Source: Chromatium okenii | GTDB taxonomy: Bacteria; Pseudomonadota; Gammaproteobacteria; Chromatiales; Chromatiaceae | DNA length: 64,000 bases | Assembly: GCF_002958735.1 (NCBI RefSeq) | Contig: NZ_PPGH01000018.1 | Coordinates: forward strand, 186,001 to 250,000 | Reading direction: 5' to 3' | Shown here: positions 60,923 to 64,000 of the stretch, one piece after another | Layout: every line of letters begins with the position of its first letter | Position numbering within the stretch: the first letter of the stretch is position 1 | Notes under the pieces: model-generated | Database searches by the model: none | What the model was told of the DNA's origin: nothing | Seen by the model: only the letters and a program-made list of their open reading frames with translations | Made by a program: the position numbers and the translations under genes

Positions 60923-61549
60923 TTAGCCAGCATAACGCTCTAAATACTGCTGGGCATCATGCAAAATCTGTTTATTTTTAAACAGAATATGCCAGCGTGA
61001 ACCGCCGACTTGTTGCCATAACATCGCGGCACGAACGCCAGCAAGTAGCAGCGCCCGAATTCGCTGTTGATGATCGGAATCGCGCAAATAGACTGCTTCG
61101 CCACGAATGAGAATGCGCGGTTTTAATTGGCTCAACGTCTCCTGATATAAATCAGCAAAATGCGCGAGCACATTGGTATGTAATAATCCAAAATGATCGC
61201 GTTTATTTTCTGCTGCTTCGATGCCAGCGCCAATACGCTTGCGCAATTCAGGATGACGCGACAAATTGCGCTCCAAGCGCATTAAATGAATGGCATAACG
61301 CGTCACTTCTAAATTGCGTTCTGGCATTCCAGTAAGTTGTGCAATCAGTTTTCGAGCGCCCGGCATCACTGCGCCCGGCGCACCAAAAACTGCATCCACA
61401 TTCACTGCGTCAATTTGAAATAAACTGTAAATACATGGCTCCACAATTGCGGTTTCCATCTTGCCTTCGCGGGCGATGTGGATCACGGCATCAATGGCTT
61501 GATAAACGCCAGCAAGGGCGGTAACGGTAGCAAGATCGTCATGCAGCAT
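60923..61549 (-). CDS. hflD: High frequency lysogenization protein HflD homologue
   Basis: 208 residues from the ATG at 61549 (MLHDDLATVTALAGVYQAI). It is all-helical, with ALAGVYQAIDAVIHIAREG, RNLEVTRYAIHLMRLERNL, HFGLLHTNVLAHFADLYQETLS and LWQQVGGSRWHILF, typical of HflD. In E. coli HflD is a peripheral membrane protein that binds lambda CII. It is a gammaproteobacterial family, normally beside mnmA and purB; mnmA is not seen here, and purB lies some 8 kb away. Confidence 0.92.
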   Translation of the reverse strand: MLHDDLATVTALAGVYQAIDAVIHIAREGKMETAIVEPCIYSLFQIDAVNVDAVFGAPGAVMPGARKLIAQLTGMPERNLEVTRYAIHLMRLERNLSRHPELRKRIGAGIEAAENKRDHFGLLHTNVLAHFADLYQETLSQLKPRILIRGEAVYLRDSDHQQRIRALLLAGVRAAMLWQQVGGSRWHILFKNKQILHDAQQYLERYAG

Positions 61550-61604
61550 GAGATAAGAATCTCCAAGCAAATAGATAGTGATGCAGAAGTTTAATCGCAT
61601 AAGA

Positions 61605-61644
61605 AATTAAAAAATGCGTCACATCGCACACAACGACATGACGC
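61605..61644 (-). terminator. Terminator after ileS
   Basis: On the - strand an 11-bp stem with two G-U pairs (61634-61644 with 61615-61625) is followed by ATTTTTTAATTTC. It lies 18 bases after the ileS stop. Confidence 0.78.
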
Positions 61645-61661
61645 CAAATTCATTTTTTGCG

Positions 61662-63998
61662 CTACGCAAAACGGCGTAATTCACCCGCACCACTGACATT
61701 TTCTGCGCAACGTCCACACAATTCAGGATGTTCCAAATGTTCACCAACATCAGTGCGATGATGCCAACAGCGCACACATTTGGGATGAGCAGATGAAATC
61801 ACACGCACTGCCAGCGTTTCCAAATCAGTTGTATTGGCGTTTTCCGTCTGTTCAATTAACGGCAGCAATTCCACTTCGGACACAATCAATGCAAAGCGCA
61901 ATTCATCGCCGAGTCGTTTCAATTGTGCCAGTAATGTATCATTGCAATACAAGATTATTTCTGCATCCAATGATGAACCAATATGCCCAGCTTTTCGCGC
62001 CGCTTCTAATGCGGGACCAATTGCCACGCGCACTGCAATGACCTGTTCCCAGCATTCACGGTCGAGCAACTCATTAGCAGCAAGCGTAAATAACTTGTCA
62101 TACCAAACGGCAGTAAAAATCGTGTCATCGCGTTCGCCGGGAATCTCGCGCCAAATCTCATCAGCGGTAAAACTCAGAATTGGTGCAAGCCAGCGACTCA
62201 TTGCTTCAATTAAATGAAACATTGCGGTTTGACACGAGCGCCGAGCGCGGCTATCGGTCGGCGTGGTGTATTGACGATCTTTAATCACATCGAGATAAAA
62301 ACCGCCGAGATCAACCACGCAAAACTGCTGCACTTTTTGCACAACTAAATGGAATTGATATTCCTGATAAGCAGCAATGATTTCAATTTGCAATTGCGCG
62401 GCGCGATCCACGACCCAGCGATCTAGCGCCAGCATATCTTCTGGTGCAACGACATGAATTGCGGGATCAAAACCATTGAGATTGGCGAGTAGAAAACGAG
62501 CAGTATTGCGCAAACGGCGATACGCATCCGCAGTGCGATTTAAAATCTCATCGCTAACGGTCATTTCAGTGCGGTAATCAGTTGCGGCAACCCATAAACG
62601 AATGATGTCTGCGCCCAGCGTTTTCATTACCGTTTGCGGACTGACGACATTGCCCTTGGATTTGGACATCTTTTCGCCTTTCGCATCGACAGTAAAACCA
62701 TGGGTTAATACCTGTCGATAGGGAGCGCAACCGTGAATAGCGACTGAAGTCATTAACGATGATTGAAACCAGCCGCGATGTTGATCAGAACCTTCTAAAT
62801 AAAGATCGGCTGGTGAATGCAAACCTTCGCGTTGTTCTAATACGCAGGCGTGAGTGACACCAGAATCAAACCAGACATCTAGCGTATCGGTAATTTTGGC
62901 GTAATGTGCGCCTTCTTCATCGCCCAGTAAATCACGCGGATGTAATTCAAACCAGGCTTCAATCCCGTGTTTTTCTACTCGTTTGGCCACCAGTTCCAAT
63001 AATTCAGCGGTGCGCGGATGCCATTCTCCAGTTGCTTTATGAATGAATAGCGGAATCGGCACGCCCCAAGTGCGCTGGCGCGAAATACACCAATCCGGGC
63101 GACCGCGCACCATGCCTTCAATGCGGCTTTGTCCCCATTCCGGCAGCCAATTGACTTTGTCGATTTCATTCAATGCGGTGTCGCGCAATCCGGCTTTATT
63201 CATGCTAATAAACCATTGCGGCGTAGCGCGAAAAATAATCGGCGTTTTATGCCGCCAGCAATGCGGATAACTATGCGTGAAGCGTGTTTCCAATAATAAT
63301 GCGCCATGCGCTTTTAATACTTCAACGACGTGCGCATTGGCTTGAAAAACATTTTCACCCGCAAATAACGGTGTATTCGGTAAAAAGCGCCCATCGCCGC
63401 CTACTGGATTATTGACCGCCAGCCCGTAACGCAGCCCGACGAGGTAATCCTCCAAACCGTGACCGGGTGCGGTATGGACTGCGCCCGTGCCCGCTTCCAA
63501 CGTGACATGTTCGCCGACGATGATCGGTACTTCGCGGTCATAAAACGGATGTTTGAGCTGCAACCCTTCAAATGCGATGCCGCGCCCGTCGCCAACCACG
63601 CGATACTCAGAAATATCCCAGCGATCCATCGCGTCTTTCAGCAAGCCTTCCGCGACGATCAACCGCTCTTTGCCGTGAGCAGTCATCGCCTCCACAATTA
63701 CATAATCCAGCTCGGCATTGAACGCAACTGCTTGATTTGCGGGCAATGTCCACGGCGTAGTCGTCCAAATCACCACTGACATCGCGCCTGCGCCGCAACC
63801 GTTTGGGCTGGTGTTGGCGCAGGCAGCAAACGCGGTCGGATCGACCACCGGAAAGCGCACATCAATCGCAAGTGATTGTTTATCGGCATATTCCACTTCC
63901 GCTTCTGCCAGCGCCGAGCCGCAATCAATGCACCAATGCACCGGCTTCTCGCCTTTCTGCACATGCCCGTTGGCAATGATTTGACCGAGCGCACGAAT
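61662..63998 (-). CDS. ileS: Isoleucyl-tRNA synthetase, N-terminus beyond the window
   Basis: The last 778 residues or so; the frame is open at the window edge. It includes the end of the catalytic insertion (VHWCIDCGSALAEAEVEY), the editing domain (VIWTTTPWTLPANQAV, GAVHTAPGHGLEDY), PDWCISRQRTWGVPIPLF, YLEGSDQHRGWFQSSL, the KMSKS loop (GEKMSKSKGNV), the anticodon-binding domain, and a C-terminal zinc site with CVRCW and CGRC. It is a class Ia synthetase that charges tRNA-Ile and edits Val. lspA, the usual downstream neighbour, is absent. Confidence 0.97.
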   Translation of the reverse strand: MRALGQIIANGHVQKGEKPVHWCIDCGSALAEAEVEYADKQSLAIDVRFPVVDPTAFAACANTSPNGCGAGAMSVVIWTTTPWTLPANQAVAFNAELDYVIVEAMTAHGKERLIVAEGLLKDAMDRWDISEYRVVGDGRGIAFEGLQLKHPFYDREVPIIVGEHVTLEAGTGAVHTAPGHGLEDYLVGLRYGLAVNNPVGGDGRFLPNTPLFAGENVFQANAHVVEVLKAHGALLLETRFTHSYPHCWRHKTPIIFRATPQWFISMNKAGLRDTALNEIDKVNWLPEWGQSRIEGMVRGRPDWCISRQRTWGVPIPLFIHKATGEWHPRTAELLELVAKRVEKHGIEAWFELHPRDLLGDEEGAHYAKITDTLDVWFDSGVTHACVLEQREGLHSPADLYLEGSDQHRGWFQSSLMTSVAIHGCAPYRQVLTHGFTVDAKGEKMSKSKGNVVSPQTVMKTLGADIIRLWVAATDYRTEMTVSDEILNRTADAYRRLRNTARFLLANLNGFDPAIHVVAPEDMLALDRWVVDRAAQLQIEIIAAYQEYQFHLVVQKVQQFCVVDLGGFYLDVIKDRQYTTPTDSRARRSCQTAMFHLIEAMSRWLAPILSFTADEIWREIPGERDDTIFTAVWYDKLFTLAANELLDRECWEQVIAVRVAIGPALEAARKAGHIGSSLDAEIILYCNDTLLAQLKRLGDELRFALIVSEVELLPLIEQTENANTTDLETLAVRVISSAHPKCVRCWHHRTDVGEHLEHPELCGRCAENVSGAGELRRFA

Positions 63999-64000
63999 AA

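Overview
The window looks like a chromosomal segment of a gammaproteobacterium of moderate GC. hflD next to ileS, the purF-metZ pair, nadK-recN-dapB, mreBCD-mrdA-rodA-rlpA, hslVU, and a transhydrogenase with a split alpha subunit all fit that group. The genus cannot be read from the sequence. The four-gene sucrose cluster (sps-spp-fructokinase-amylosucrase) has the same order as the cluster known from halotolerant methanotrophs.

Layout. 0-4.2 kb: the end of a cytochrome c peroxidase, a GT41/O-GlcNAc-transferase-like protein with a methyltransferase-like tail, an AhpD-like protein, and a TumE/TumA-type toxin-antitoxin pair. 4.2-9.9 kb: an MFS-PlsC-AMP-ligase fusion (Aas type) and a membrane diguanylate cyclase with two periplasmic binding domains. 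10.1-12.9 kb: purF and metZ. 12.9-18.8 kb: the sucrose cluster, whose sps gene lacks its 5' end. 18.9-23.8 kb: two small unknown genes and a tightly overlapping DUF58-DUF4381-VWA-GT39 chain; the GT39 gene carries a palindromic repeat inserted in frame. 23.9-35.7 kb: dapB, recN, nadK, tldD, folK, rlpA, rodA, mrdA and mreDCB. 35.8-37.3 kb: an IS607-type element with tnpB and a gutted tnpA. 37.4-48 kb: psd, a glutamine amidotransferase, a small secreted protein, hslUV, a pnt operon with a DUF2499/DUF3593-like membrane gene, and ppsA. 48.2-51.2 kb: an Ala/Pro repeat protein, a membrane-anchored alpha/beta hydrolase with a GHDxG elbow, and an OmpA-like protein. 51.4-58.1 kb: purB, a small membrane protein and two tandem MmeI-like genes. 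58.2-64 kb: acnA, hflD and the C-terminal part of ileS.

A caution applies to two zones, about 24.4-38.9 kb and 52.1-56.2 kb. More than 25 single-base frameshifts interrupt genes there, many of them essential (dapB, folK, mrdA, rodA, purB). Almost all look like one missing base, often in a short homopolymer, so uncorrected sequencing or assembly indels are the simplest explanation. I annotate these genes over their full span. By contrast, the truncated sps and the IS607 tnpA remnant cannot be repaired by single indels and look truly degraded.

Most unusual items: the tandem MmeI-like pair, in which the second copy lacks the nuclease domain and shares a near-identical ~0.95 kb methyltransferase tract with the first; the IS607 element that keeps tnpB but has lost the catalytic part of its recombinase, with 10-bp phased iterons at one end; the repeat inserted in frame in the GT39 gene; and a GCTGGCGC/GCGCCAGC octamer scattered on both strands.
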